From Pseudomonas oryzihabitans (GTDB lineage Bacteria > Pseudomonadota > Gammaproteobacteria > Pseudomonadales > Pseudomonadaceae), in NCBI RefSeq assembly GCF_006384975.1, contig NZ_CP021645.1:834001-898000 (forward strand): 64,000 nt of DNA, written 5' to 3'. The notes beneath the pieces are model-generated. The model saw only the letters and a list, made by a program, of their open reading frames with translations, searched no databases and was not told where the DNA came from. This document shows, piece by piece, positions 24,901 to 34,038 of this stretch. The position numbers and the translations under genes were made by a program. The stretch's first letter is position 1; each line of letters begins with the position of its first letter.

Positions 24901-25866
24901 ATGGCTCTTCGCACACTGCTCCGCTCCCTCCTGCTGTTACCCCTGCTGGCGACTACCACCCTCGCGTTTGCGGACGAGATTCCTTCGCTGGCCGGCAAGC
25001 GCATCGCCATCAGCATGACCGGCACCAGCCACTACTTCGATCTCAAGGCATTCCAGGCCCAGGTGGAGGAGGTCAAGCGGCTGGGCGGCATTCCCATCAC
25101 CCTGGACGCCGGTCGTAACGACAAGAATCTGGTGACCCAGCTGCAGACCCTGGTGACCCAGAAGCCGGATGCGGTGATCCAGACCCTCGGCACCCTGAGC
25201 GTCATAGATCCCTGGCTGAAACGCATCAAGGCGGCCGGCATCCCGCTGTTCACCATCGACGCGCCGTCCCAGTACAGCCTCAACAACACCACTTCCGACA
25301 ACGCCGCGGCCGGTCGTGAACTCGCCGAGCAACTGGCCAAGGACACCGGCGGCCAGGGCAATATCCTGGTGTTCAACGGCTTCCAGGGCGTACCCGTGTG
25401 CGCCATCCGCTACGCCGAGCTGCGCAAGGTGCTGGAGGCTCATCCGGGGCTGAAGATCATCCAGCCCGAGTTGCGCGATGTGATCCCCAATACCGTGCAG
25501 GACGCTCGGGGCCAGATCGCGGCGCTGCTCAACAAGTATCCCAAGGGCCAGATCGCCGCCATCTGGTCGGCCTGGGACATTCCCCAGCTCGGCGCCAGCC
25601 AGGCCTTGATCGAGGCGGGCCGTACCGAGATCAAGACCTATGGCGTCGACGGTACGCCCGAGGTGCTGGAACTGCTCAAGCGCGACGACAGCCCGGTGGG
25701 CGCGGTGGTCGCCCAGCAACCGGCTCTGATGGGTCGTACCGCGGTGCAGAACGTCGCCCGCTATCTGGCCGGCGCCCGCGACCTGCCCAAGGAAACCCAT
25801 GTGCCGACCCTTCTCACCACCAAGGCCAATCTGGACCAGGTCGCGGCGCTGCGGGGTGATCAATGA
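24901..25866 (+). CDS. Periplasmic substrate-binding protein, sugar-type (RbsB-like) ABC transporter
   Basis: A 321-aa class I binding protein with a Sec signal peptide ending near LAFA (residue 24). It shows the RbsB-like plan: IAISMTGTSHYFDLKAFQAQ, repeated LVTQ segments, AGIPLFTIDAPSQYSLNNTT, ELAEQLAKDTGGQGNILVFN and KTYGVDGTPEVLELL. This family normally binds sugars, polyols or autoinducer-2. Here it lies in an organosulfur operon, so its ligand may be a sulfur-containing sugar or sugar-like compound, which is inference. It overlaps the ATPase gene by 4 bp. Confidence 0.9.
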   Translation: MALRTLLRSLLLLPLLATTTLAFADEIPSLAGKRIAISMTGTSHYFDLKAFQAQVEEVKRLGGIPITLDAGRNDKNLVTQLQTLVTQKPDAVIQTLGTLSVIDPWLKRIKAAGIPLFTIDAPSQYSLNNTTSDNAAAGRELAEQLAKDTGGQGNILVFNGFQGVPVCAIRYAELRKVLEAHPGLKIIQPELRDVIPNTVQDARGQIAALLNKYPKGQIAAIWSAWDIPQLGASQALIEAGRTEIKTYGVDGTPEVLELLKRDDSPVGAVVAQQPALMGRTAVQNVARYLAGARDLPKETHVPTLLTTKANLDQVAALRGDQ

Positions 25867-27401
25867 GTGCGGCGGTACTCGAACTAATCGGCATCGCCAA
25901 GCGCTACGGGGCGACCCAGGCGCTGGCTGGCGTCGACCTGACCCTGAGGGCCGGCGAGATCCACGGCCTGATCGGCGAGAACGGCGCCGGCAAGTCGACC
26001 CTGATCAAGGTGCTCGGCGGCCTGGTGACGCCCGATGCTGGCGACCTGCTCCTGGCGGGCCAGTCGCTGCTTGGCGCCGGACCTCGGGAGTTGGCCCAGC
26101 GCGGGGTGTCCATCATCCACCAGGAGCGGTTGCTGCCGCCCAACTTCACCCTGGCCGAGGCGCTGTTCTTCGGTCAGGAACGGCGCCGTGGATTACTGCT
26201 GGATCGCCGCGGCCAGGAGCGCGAAGCGGAACGGCTACTGGCCGAGCGCTTCGGTCTGCAATGCCGGGCGCGCACCCGGGTGGCGGAATTGAGCAGCGCC
26301 GAACAGCAACTGCTACAGATCAGCCGGGCGCTACTGGGTACGCCCAAGGTGCTGGTACTCGACGAGCCGACGGTAGCCCTGGCCCATGGCGAGGTGGAGC
26401 GCCTGCTCGGGCTGCTGCGCCAGTTGCGCGATCAGGGCCTGGCCTTGCTCTATGTGTCCCACTACCTACAGGAGGTGGAACGCCTCTGTGACCGCGCCAC
26501 GGTCCTGCGTGGCGGCCAGGTGGTGGCGGAGGTCGAGCCCCGCGTCACGCCAGCGGCCGCCATGGCGCGGTTGATGATCAACCGGGAACTCGGCGAGGCC
26601 TATCCCAAGGCGCAGGCGGTGCCGGGCGAGGTGCTGCTGGAGACCCGCGGGCTCGGTCGACCGGGTGCCTTCGCCGAGGTCGATCTGCAGGTTCGCCGGG
26701 GCGAGGTGGTGGGCGTCGCCGGCCTGGTCGGCTCGGGCGCCAAGGAATTGCTGAAGACCCTGTTCGGTCTGCTGCCGGTGGCGGAGGGCGAATTGCTGCT
26801 GGAGGGCCGGCCGCAGCGTTTCGCCCAGCCCCGGGCGGCGGTGCGGGCGGGGCTGGCGCTGTTGCCGGAGAATCGCCGGCAGCAGGGCGTGGCCCTGGAT
26901 CTCACCGTGACCGAGAATCTCACCCTGGCCGCCCTGGAGCGTTTCAGCCGCTTCGGCCTACGCCGGCCCGGTGTCGAGCGCCGCGCGGCACGGGAGCTGC
27001 GCCAGGCCCTGGACATCCGTACCCCGGACTTGGATACCCCGGTACGGCAGCTCAGTGGCGGCAACCAGCAGAAGGTCGCCCTGGGCAAGTGGCTGGCCCG
27101 CGACGCCCGACTCTATCTGCTGGACGAACCCAGCGTGGGCATCGACCTCGCCGCGCGGGCCGAACTCTATCGCCAGATCGCTCGGCTGGTGGAGCAGGGC
27201 GCCGGGGTGCTGATCCTCTCGGTGGATCTGCCCGAGTTGCTCAATCTCTGCGACCGCATCCATGTGATGCATCGCGGGCGCTTGCTGCCGGCGCGCCCGG
27301 CCAGGGGGCTGAGCGCCGAGGAGCTACTGGCAACGGCGACCGGCGCGGTCGCACCGGTCGCGGAGTTGGAGAGGAGGGCGGATCTTGGCCTCGTCTCCTG
27401 A
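25863..27401 (+). CDS. Sugar-type ABC transporter ATPase with two nucleotide-binding domains (RbsA-like)
   Basis: A 512-aa tandem ATPase. The N-terminal domain has Walker A GENGAGKST, an unusual signature ELSSAEQQLLQI, and Walker B VLVLDEPTVAL. The C-terminal domain has the degenerate Walker A GLVGSGAKEL typical of RbsA second domains, the signature LSGGNQQKVALGKW, and Walker B LYLLDEPSVGID. It is coupled to the binding protein (ATGA) and overlaps the following permease by 17 bp. It energises uptake by the two adjacent permeases. Confidence 0.93.
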   Translation: MSAAVLELIGIAKRYGATQALAGVDLTLRAGEIHGLIGENGAGKSTLIKVLGGLVTPDAGDLLLAGQSLLGAGPRELAQRGVSIIHQERLLPPNFTLAEALFFGQERRRGLLLDRRGQEREAERLLAERFGLQCRARTRVAELSSAEQQLLQISRALLGTPKVLVLDEPTVALAHGEVERLLGLLRQLRDQGLALLYVSHYLQEVERLCDRATVLRGGQVVAEVEPRVTPAAAMARLMINRELGEAYPKAQAVPGEVLLETRGLGRPGAFAEVDLQVRRGEVVGVAGLVGSGAKELLKTLFGLLPVAEGELLLEGRPQRFAQPRAAVRAGLALLPENRRQQGVALDLTVTENLTLAALERFSRFGLRRPGVERRAARELRQALDIRTPDLDTPVRQLSGGNQQKVALGKWLARDARLYLLDEPSVGIDLAARAELYRQIARLVEQGAGVLILSVDLPELLNLCDRIHVMHRGRLLPARPARGLSAEELLATATGAVAPVAELERRADLGLVS

Positions 27402-28374
27402 ATCCTTGACGGCACCCGTCCCGACGGGGCGGCTGGACCCCTGGCGCCATGGCGCGCTGTTGGCCTTTGCGGTGATCGCCGTCCTGTTCGCCTGGCGAGC
27501 GCCAGGGTTCCTGGGGGCCGGTAATCTCGCCAGTATCCTGGCCCAGGCCGCCATTCCGGGCATCCTGGCGCTGGGCCTTACCTTGGTGATCGTCGGCGGG
27601 GGCGGCAACGTGCTAGCCGGTGGCCTGGATCTGTCGCTGGCGGCGAATCTCGGCCTCTGCGCGGCGGTCCAGGCGACCCTGGTCAACGCGGGATACGGCG
27701 CGCCGGTGGCGATTGGCCTGACCCTCGCCTGCGGCCTACTGGTCGGGGCGGTCAACGGCCTGGCGGTGACCCTGCTGGGGCTGCCGCCGCTGCTGGCGAC
27801 CCTGGCCAGTCTTAATGTGGTGGCCGGCCTGGAGCTGGTGCTGAGCGAGAACACCGTGTTGCCCGCCAGCGCGCCCTGGCTGGATCTGCTCGGGATGGGC
27901 AGTTTCCTCGGCATCCCGGCGGCGGGTTGGGTGCTGCTGGGCAGCGCCCTGGTGCTGGCGGTCCTGCTGCAACGTACGCCCTATGGCCTGCGGCTGGCGG
28001 CGGTGGGGGACCACCCCGAAGCGGCTCGGGCCGCCGGCTTGCCGGTGCGTACCCTGGTATTTTCCAGCTACCTGCTGGCGGGTGGCTGCGCGGGTCTCGC
28101 GGCGCTGCTGTCGGTCGCCTGGTTCAGCGGCAGTACTCCGGGTTCGGGTGAGTTACTGCTGCCGGTGGTGGCCATCGCCTTTCTCGGTACGGTGTTTTCC
28201 TGGCGCTCGCAACCCAGTGTCGGCGGCACCCTGTTGGCGGCCTTGCTGGTGGGCATGCTCGGCAACGGCTTCCAGTTGCTCGGGGTGAGCAGTTTCCTGG
28301 TCAACGGCGTGCAGGGCACGCTGATCCTGCTGGTAGTGGCAGCGGCCAGTCTGCGCCAGGAGGGCAGCCGATGA
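27385..28374 (+). CDS. Sugar-type ABC transporter permease (RbsC-like), TTG start
   Basis: A 329-aa integral membrane permease of the RbsC/AraH family. The conserved LALGLTLVIVGGGGNVLAGG followed by LDLSLAANLG and the later GNGFQLLGVSSFLVNGVQG fit this family. The start is TTG at 27385, inside the end of the ATPase gene, with GAGGAGG 8 bases upstream and no ATG or GTG nearby, so TTG use is well supported. It overlaps the next permease by ATGA. Two different permeases imply a heterodimeric channel, whereas the classical ribose system has one permease gene. Confidence 0.9.
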   Translation: MASSPESLTAPVPTGRLDPWRHGALLAFAVIAVLFAWRAPGFLGAGNLASILAQAAIPGILALGLTLVIVGGGGNVLAGGLDLSLAANLGLCAAVQATLVNAGYGAPVAIGLTLACGLLVGAVNGLAVTLLGLPPLLATLASLNVVAGLELVLSENTVLPASAPWLDLLGMGSFLGIPAAGWVLLGSALVLAVLLQRTPYGLRLAAVGDHPEAARAAGLPVRTLVFSSYLLAGGCAGLAALLSVAWFSGSTPGSGELLLPVVAIAFLGTVFSWRSQPSVGGTLLAALLVGMLGNGFQLLGVSSFLVNGVQGTLILLVVAAASLRQEGSR

Positions 28375-29324
28375 GTGCGACGATCTCTCTCGGCCGCCCG
28401 GGCCTGCGCCTGGCGCTGCCTCTGCTGTTCCTGACCCTGGTGTTGGTCTTCGCCCTGGCCGCGCCCGGCTTTCTCAGCCAGGGCAACCTGCTCAGCCTGC
28501 TGCTGAACAATGGCCTGGTGCCGGCGCTGGTGGCCCTGGGGCTGACCTACGCCATCGCCGCGGGCGGCATTGATCTCTCGGTGGGTATCGCCCTGGACCT
28601 GGCGGCCTTCGGTTGCATCGCCTTGCTCAACGCCGGTTGGCCGCTGGCCGTGGCGCTCGCCGGTGGCTTGGGTCTCGGGCTGCTGGTGGGCGTGGCCAAT
28701 GCCCTGCTGGTGGCCGGGGTAGGGCTGTCGCCCTTTCTGGCCAGCCTGGGGCTGCTGTTCATCGGTACCAGCCTGCAACAGCTGTTGTCGGAGGGCGGGC
28801 TGCCGCTCTATCTGAAACCCGAGTTCCGGCCGGCGGCGAGCAGCTGGCTCGGCGTACCGGCGGCGGTCTGGACGGTACTGCTGCTGGCTGGGGTCTACGG
28901 CCTGGTGCTGGCCCGTGGGCGCCTGGGTCGCGCGCTGCTGGCCCTGGGTAGCCAGCCGCTGGTGGCGCGTTATTCGGGGCTGGCGCTACGCCGCCTGGCG
29001 CTCTGGACCTGTCTGGCCACCGCCCTGGCCGCGGCGGTGGCGGGGATGCTGCTGGCGCTGCGCATCGATGCCTATGTGCCGCTCTCGGGCAATGCCTATC
29101 TCATCAACGGCATCGGCGCCGTCTTCATCGGCGCCAGCCTGAACCGCCATGGTCGGCCCAATGTGCCCGGCACCCTGCTGGGCGTCCTGCTGCTGGCAAT
29201 AGCCGCCAACGGCCTGCTGCTGGTGGGCTGGAATTTCTACTGGCAACAGGTGGCCACCGGCCTGCTGATCCTCCTGGTGCTGACTCTCAATCAACTCGCC
29301 CGGCGCCACGACGCGTCCCTCTAG
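28371..29324 (+). CDS. Sugar-type ABC transporter permease, second subunit (RbsC-like)
   Basis: A 317-aa membrane permease of the same family as its neighbour. It shows LVALGLTYAIAAGGIDLSVG, the consensus motif for this group, then ANALLVAGVGLSPFLASLG and NAYLINGIGAVFIGASLN. The ATG overlaps the first permease stop, so the two are co-translated and most likely pair in one transporter. It ends 8 bp before the flavin monooxygenase ATG, so import and oxidation are in one unit. Confidence 0.92.
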   Translation: MSATISLGRPGLRLALPLLFLTLVLVFALAAPGFLSQGNLLSLLLNNGLVPALVALGLTYAIAAGGIDLSVGIALDLAAFGCIALLNAGWPLAVALAGGLGLGLLVGVANALLVAGVGLSPFLASLGLLFIGTSLQQLLSEGGLPLYLKPEFRPAASSWLGVPAAVWTVLLLAGVYGLVLARGRLGRALLALGSQPLVARYSGLALRRLALWTCLATALAAAVAGMLLALRIDAYVPLSGNAYLINGIGAVFIGASLNRHGRPNVPGTLLGVLLLAIAANGLLLVGWNFYWQQVATGLLILLVLTLNQLARRHDASL

Positions 29325-29332
29325 GAGCCCCC

Positions 29333-30766
29333 ATGTCCCGTGAAATCCGCCTCAACGCCTTCGACATGAATTGCGTGGCCCACCAATCCCCTGGACTCTG
29401 GCGCCACCCGCGCGACCGCTCCTGGGACTACAAGGACCTCGACTACTGGACCGAGCTGGCGCAGCTGCTCGAACGCGGCCTGTTCGACGGGCTGTTCATC
29501 GCCGATGTCCTCGGTCTCTACGACGTCTACGGCGGCGGCCCCGAGGCCACCCTGCGCGAGGCCACCCAGGTGCCGGTCAACGATCCCCTGGCGCTGATCA
29601 CCCCCATGGCGGCGGTGACCCGCCACCTGAGCTTCGGGCTCACCGCTTCCCTGAGTTTCGAGCATCCCTATCCCTTCGCCCGCCGGCTCTCCACCCTGGA
29701 TCACCTGACCAAGGGGCGCATCGGCTGGAACATCGTCACCTCCTACCTGGAAAGCGGCGCGCGCAATCTCGGCCAGTCCGCCCAGGCCGACCACGATGCC
29801 CGCTACGACTATGCCGAAGAGTATCTGCAGGTCGTCTACAAGCTGCTGGAGGGCAGCTGGGAGGAGGGCGCGGTGCTGCGTGATCGCGCCTCCGGGCGCT
29901 TCACCGATCCGGCCAAGGTGCATCCCATCGGCCATCACGGCCGGCATTTCCAGGTGCCGGGTTACCACCTCTGCGAGCCCTCGCCGCAGCGCACCCCGGT
30001 GCTCTATCAGGCCGGCGCCAGCAGTCGCGGTCGCCAGTTCGCCGCCGAGCATGCCGAGTGCGTCTTCGTCGCCGCGCCCTCCAAGACGGTGCTCAAGAAG
30101 ACCGTGGCCGACATCCGCCGCCGCGCCGCCGAGGCCGGTCGCGATCCGCGCCAGGTGCTGATCTTCAACCTGCAGACGGTCATCGTCGGCGAAACCGATG
30201 CCCAGGCCCGGGCCAAGTGGCAGGAGTACAAAGGCTACGTCAGCTACGAGGGTGCTTTGACGCTGATCTCCGGCTGGACCGGGATCGACTTCGCCGCCTA
30301 CCGCCCGGACCAGGTGCTCAAGCACCTGCACACCAACGCCATCCAGTCGGCGGTGGAAGCCTTCTCCACCGCCGACCCCGGCAAGCAATGGACGGTGCAG
30401 GAGCTGGCCGACTGGGTCGGCATCGGCGGCTTCGGCCCGCTGCTGGTGGGCAGCCCCGCGACGGTCGCGGACGAATTGCAGAGCTGGGTAGAGGAAACCG
30501 ACGTGGACGGCTTCAACCTGGCCTATGCCGTGACCCACGAGACCTTCGCCGACGTGGTGGAACTGCTGGTCCCCGAGTTGCAACGGCGCGGCGTCTACAA
30601 GCACGCCTATCGGGAGGGCACCCTGCGCGAAAAACTTGGCGGTGCTGGCCCGCGGTTGCCGGTGGAACATCCCGCCGCAGGCTATCGCGATCTGGCGCGG
30701 CTGCGGGAGGCGAGCGCGGTGCCTGTGACAGGCAAGCGTTACGCAGACGTCAGCTCCAGCGCCTGA
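29333..30766 (+). CDS. FMNH2-dependent monooxygenase, NtaA/SnaA/DszA (LLM-class) family
   Basis: A 477-aa bacterial luciferase-like monooxygenase. Relatives oxidise dibenzothiophene sulfone, dimethyl sulfide, nitrilotriacetate or alkanesulfonates using reduced flavin and oxygen. Family features are DYWTELAQLLERGLFDGLFI, LTASLSFEHPYPFARRLSTL, GRIGWNIVTSY and ARNLGQ, YAEEYLQVVYKLLEGSWE, HPIGHHGRHF and PSPQRTPVLYQAGASSRG. AGGAG precedes ATG 29333. It is the last gene of the sfnB-led operon, so it probably desulfonates or S-oxidises the imported compound. No flavin reductase gene is nearby, so FMNH2 must come from elsewhere. Its 3' end overlaps the MFS gene on the other strand by 28 bp. Confidence 0.92.
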   Translation: MSREIRLNAFDMNCVAHQSPGLWRHPRDRSWDYKDLDYWTELAQLLERGLFDGLFIADVLGLYDVYGGGPEATLREATQVPVNDPLALITPMAAVTRHLSFGLTASLSFEHPYPFARRLSTLDHLTKGRIGWNIVTSYLESGARNLGQSAQADHDARYDYAEEYLQVVYKLLEGSWEEGAVLRDRASGRFTDPAKVHPIGHHGRHFQVPGYHLCEPSPQRTPVLYQAGASSRGRQFAAEHAECVFVAAPSKTVLKKTVADIRRRAAEAGRDPRQVLIFNLQTVIVGETDAQARAKWQEYKGYVSYEGALTLISGWTGIDFAAYRPDQVLKHLHTNAIQSAVEAFSTADPGKQWTVQELADWVGIGGFGPLLVGSPATVADELQSWVEETDVDGFNLAYAVTHETFADVVELLVPELQRRGVYKHAYREGTLREKLGGAGPRLPVEHPAAGYRDLARLREASAVPVTGKRYADVSSSA

Positions 30767-31980
30767 CGTTTCCCAGCCCTTGGAAACAACGGCACGCTGG
30801 CCAGGGCGCAGCCAGCCGCCGCCAGCCATACCGCTGCCCAAGACAGTCGACTCGCCAGGGCCGCCACCGCGATGGGCGTGAGAAACAGCATGACGAACAC
30901 GCAGGTGTTACCCATGGCCAAGGCTGTCCCGGCGCGCTGGGTACCGGCCAGGGTGGCCAGCTCGGTGTAGGCGACACCATGCCAGGCCGATACGGTGATG
31001 CCGGCCACGATCATCACCGTGATAGTCACCCAGTTGGCCAGAGGTACGGTGCTTAGAGCAGTGGTACTGAGCGCACTGACGCTGATGCCCAACACCAGGA
31101 AGGCAAGAGCGCTCAGCCAGGCGCAGCGCTTGAGGTAGGAACGGCGGTTGTCATGCCTGTCGGTCCAGTAGCCGCTCCAGATGCGGCTGATAATGGCACC
31201 CGCCTGGATGATCGCGAGGGTGGCGGAGACGAACCTGATGTCGACCCCGCCAACGTCATGCAGGAATACCGCTGCATAGGTAAGGATGGCGAATTGCGGC
31301 GCGCAGAGTAGGCCGATGGCCAGGACGATCCGCCAGACCGCGGGATCGTATAGCGGCCCCTTGCTGGCCGGGATCTCTTTGGCCCTGGCAGGGCTAGTGA
31401 AATCAGGCTCGAACAGCCACGCCCAGGCGAAGAGACCTGACAGTAGGCACAGCGCAGCGGAGGCTGCGAAAACCTCGACGAAGCCATAGCTGTGCGCCAG
31501 CCAGGGCAGCAAGATCGCGCCCAGGGCATAGCCGCCCGGTACGGCGGTCTGGCGCAGGCTCATGGCCAGGCCGCGCTCGCCCTCCCGGAACCAAGCCAGG
31601 ATCGCGCGACCGCTGGCACCGTTGACGCTGCTGCCCAGTAGGCCCACCGCGAACAGGCCGGCCGCCAGCAGCATGACCACAGGCGCCAGGGAAGCGAGCA
31701 GCGCCAGCATCGACAAGGCCACGGCCGAGCTGAACAAGCCCATCAGCAATACCGGACGGTCTCCCCAGCGGTCGGTGAGCAGGCCCCAGGGGATCTCGCT
31801 GGCAGCAATGCCCAGTCCTAGTACGCCCAGCACCATACCGAGTTCACTGTCATCCAACTGGTAGGAGGTGCGCAGGTATACCGCGGTCGCGGGAAGACCG
31901 CCGACCAGACTGGAGAAGCTGGCGTTGGCGGCAATCCCGACGCCCAGGACTTTCCAGCGGTGATTGTTGTTCAGGGTCAT
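30739..31980 (-). CDS. MFS transporter
   Basis: A 413-aa major facilitator with twelve predicted transmembrane segments. The loop 2-3 motif GLLTDRWGDRPVLLMG and the loop 8-9 equivalent GYWTDRHDNRRSY are clear. The second helix region VLGLGIAASEIPWG and GERGLAMSLRQTAVPGGYA resemble CynX/NimT and anion or aromatic-acid transporters. It is divergent from a LysR regulator that probably controls it. Its last 28 bp overlap the monooxygenase gene tail-to-tail. Substrate unknown. Confidence 0.9.
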   Translation of the reverse strand: MTLNNNHRWKVLGVGIAANASFSSLVGGLPATAVYLRTSYQLDDSELGMVLGVLGLGIAASEIPWGLLTDRWGDRPVLLMGLFSSAVALSMLALLASLAPVVMLLAAGLFAVGLLGSSVNGASGRAILAWFREGERGLAMSLRQTAVPGGYALGAILLPWLAHSYGFVEVFAASAALCLLSGLFAWAWLFEPDFTSPARAKEIPASKGPLYDPAVWRIVLAIGLLCAPQFAILTYAAVFLHDVGGVDIRFVSATLAIIQAGAIISRIWSGYWTDRHDNRRSYLKRCAWLSALAFLVLGISVSALSTTALSTVPLANWVTITVMIVAGITVSAWHGVAYTELATLAGTQRAGTALAMGNTCVFVMLFLTPIAVAALASRLSWAAVWLAAAGCALASVPLFPRAGKRQALELTSA

Positions 31981-32083
31981 GGCGAGGCTCGCTGTCCAGA
32001 AAAGGTGGGCAGGAAACTCTCATGACGGTATCGTTCGGAAAATCAAATTATTTTTCGTTGTCGTCCCATAAATCAGGATGGTC

Positions 32084-32977
32084 ATGCGGCTGGTCAATCT
32101 AGATCTCGATGCGCTGCGCAGCTTCGTGACGGGCATGGAAGTGGGCAGTTTCGCCAAGGCTGCGAGCAAGTTGGCGCGCTCTACGTCGGCCATCAGCGCT
32201 CAGTTGAAAAAACTGGAAGCCCAGGCCGGAACGCCCCTGTTCAAGAAGGCGGGTCGGCAACTGGAGCTGACCGACGCGGGAGAGGTGCTGCTGGGCTACT
32301 CTCGCAAGCTGCTCAGCCTGAATGACGAAACCGTCGCGGCGGTTGCGGAACTCAAGCTCAAGGGCTGGGTGCGCCTGGGCTTGCAGGAGGATCTTGGCGG
32401 TTTCCTGCCCCAGGTTCTGGGCCGCTTTATGCGTGCTCATCCGAACGTGCAGGTGGAGGCTTGCATCGCCCGTAACGCCGATTTGCTCAGCCGGCTGGAC
32501 AAGGGGTCGCTGGACTTGGCCGTAGCCTGGGACGGCGTGGATCGCGCTGGTTACCGGGAAACGGTAGCCGAGCTACCGATGAGCTGGATAGGTTCTTCCC
32601 AGCACCCACTGGCCTGGCATCCGGATGGTCAGGTGCCGCTACCGATCATTGCCTTCGAGGCGCCTTGCCCGTTCTTCGCCCTGGCCACCGAAGCCCTCGA
32701 CCGCGCCGGTCTGCCCTGGCGCCTAGCCTTCACCAGTTCGAGCCTCAGCGGCCTCGCTGCGGCTACCGAGGCGGGCCTGGGCTACACCATCCGTACCCGC
32801 CTGGGCTTGCAGCGGGGTACCGAACCGTTGCCGGTGGGTAGCCAGGATTTGCCGCAACTGCCATCCATTGCCCTGACCCTGCATCGCCCTGAGGCAACTG
32901 CCGATCCTGTCACCGAAAAGCTATCAGCCATCGTGCTGCAGGCTATCCGCAGTGAATTGGCCGCTGGACAGCCATAA
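32084..32977 (+). CDS. LysR-family transcriptional regulator
   Basis: A 297-aa LysR-type regulator with helix-turn-helix FVTGMEVGSFAKAASKLARS followed by TSAISAQLKKLEAQAGTPLF, and an effector domain from about residue 90. I chose ATG 32084 because AGGA ends 5 bases before it; ATG 32078, two codons upstream, sits directly on that site. It is divergent from the MFS transporter across a roughly 100-bp AT-rich gap, so it most simply regulates that transporter. DNA-binding sequence resembles the HdfR/LrhA-like LysR subgroup; inducer unknown. Confidence 0.9.
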   Translation: MRLVNLDLDALRSFVTGMEVGSFAKAASKLARSTSAISAQLKKLEAQAGTPLFKKAGRQLELTDAGEVLLGYSRKLLSLNDETVAAVAELKLKGWVRLGLQEDLGGFLPQVLGRFMRAHPNVQVEACIARNADLLSRLDKGSLDLAVAWDGVDRAGYRETVAELPMSWIGSSQHPLAWHPDGQVPLPIIAFEAPCPFFALATEALDRAGLPWRLAFTSSSLSGLAAATEAGLGYTIRTRLGLQRGTEPLPVGSQDLPQLPSIALTLHRPEATADPVTEKLSAIVLQAIRSELAAGQP

Positions 32978-33013
32978 CGTATTCGCCTGCCGATAAGAGC
33001 CAGCGATTGGTCG

Positions 33014-33931
33014 TCACTCCGCCGCCACCGGCCGCTTGCGCCGTCGATAGGCTCCGGGCGGCAGGCCGTATTCCTTGCTGAAGGCGCGCACGAAGGCGGC
33101 CACGGAGCGATAGCCGACCCGCTCGGCCACGGCTTCCACGCTGCGGTCCGCATCCAGCTCGCGGCAGGCGCGGCGCAGGCGCAGGGCCAGCAGCACCTGA
33201 CCCGGGGACTGGCCGCTGACTTCGAGGAATCTCTTGCTGAAGGCCGAGCGCGACAAGCCGGTCACGGCAGCCATGTCCACCAACGACCAGGGCTGCTCCG
33301 GCGCCTCGATCAGGCGCTCCAGCAGCGGACCGAATTGGGCGTGGCGGGCCAAGGCCACCAGCCCGCCGAGTTGTTCGGCCGGCCGATTCAACTGGTCGCG
33401 CAGCACATAGAGAAACAGCAGCTGACTCAGGCGCTCCAGCACCAAGGCCGAGCTTTGCGGATCGGCGGCTTCCTGGCGGATCAACTGGAACAGCGCCTGG
33501 GGGCCCTGGGCCTGGGCGTCGTCGGCCCGCAACACCAGCACCGCTGGCAAGGCCTCGATGATGAGCCGCGACAGGCTACCGGTGAAGTCGAAGAAGCCGC
33601 AGACCAGCCCGGCGCCCTCGCCGGGACGCTCGGCCAGGGCGCCAATCTGGCCCCGGGGCAACTGGCAGGCATCAGTTGAGTTGGCACTGCTGGCCAGGCG
33701 AAAGGGCAGGTCGTGCAGCAGGAAGACCGCATCGCCACTGGTCAGGGCCTCCGGCGGCTGGCCGTCCAGATGCAGCCAGCACTGGCCGTCCACCAGCAGA
33801 TGAAAGCTGGCCCGGGCCGAGCCCTGGGTGGAGGCCTGCCAGCCACCGCAGTAACGACCGGCGTGGAACAGGCTGGCGTCGCATTCGAGGCTGTCCAATA
33901 ACCATTCGGTAGAAGCACAGGAAGAAGTCAT
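33014..33931 (-). CDS. AraC-family regulator with N-terminal cupin sensor
   Basis: A 305-aa AraC-type activator. The N-terminal half is a cupin ligand domain of the AraC_binding_2/cupin_6 sort (GSARASFHLLVDGQCWLHLD, then GDAVFLLHDLPFRL). The C-terminal 100 residues have both helix-turn-helix units (WSLVDMAAVTGLSRSAFSKR and VEAVAERVGYRSVAAFVRAF) and the closing GLPPGAYRR motif. It is divergent from the CMD/flavoprotein/ABC operon with 107 bp between starts and is the likely pathway activator. Confidence 0.92.
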   Translation of the reverse strand: MTSSCASTEWLLDSLECDASLFHAGRYCGGWQASTQGSARASFHLLVDGQCWLHLDGQPPEALTSGDAVFLLHDLPFRLASSANSTDACQLPRGQIGALAERPGEGAGLVCGFFDFTGSLSRLIIEALPAVLVLRADDAQAQGPQALFQLIRQEAADPQSSALVLERLSQLLFLYVLRDQLNRPAEQLGGLVALARHAQFGPLLERLIEAPEQPWSLVDMAAVTGLSRSAFSKRFLEVSGQSPGQVLLALRLRRACRELDADRSVEAVAERVGYRSVAAFVRAFSKEYGLPPGAYRRRKRPVAAE

Positions 33932-34038
33932 CTAAGGCTTGGACTCTGGAGCAAGTGATGGCGACTTTAGAATATGGATCTCTGTTCTTATTACCAAGAC
34001 ACTTGTCGACATTCCTTATCTGCCCTGGAGTCGAAACC

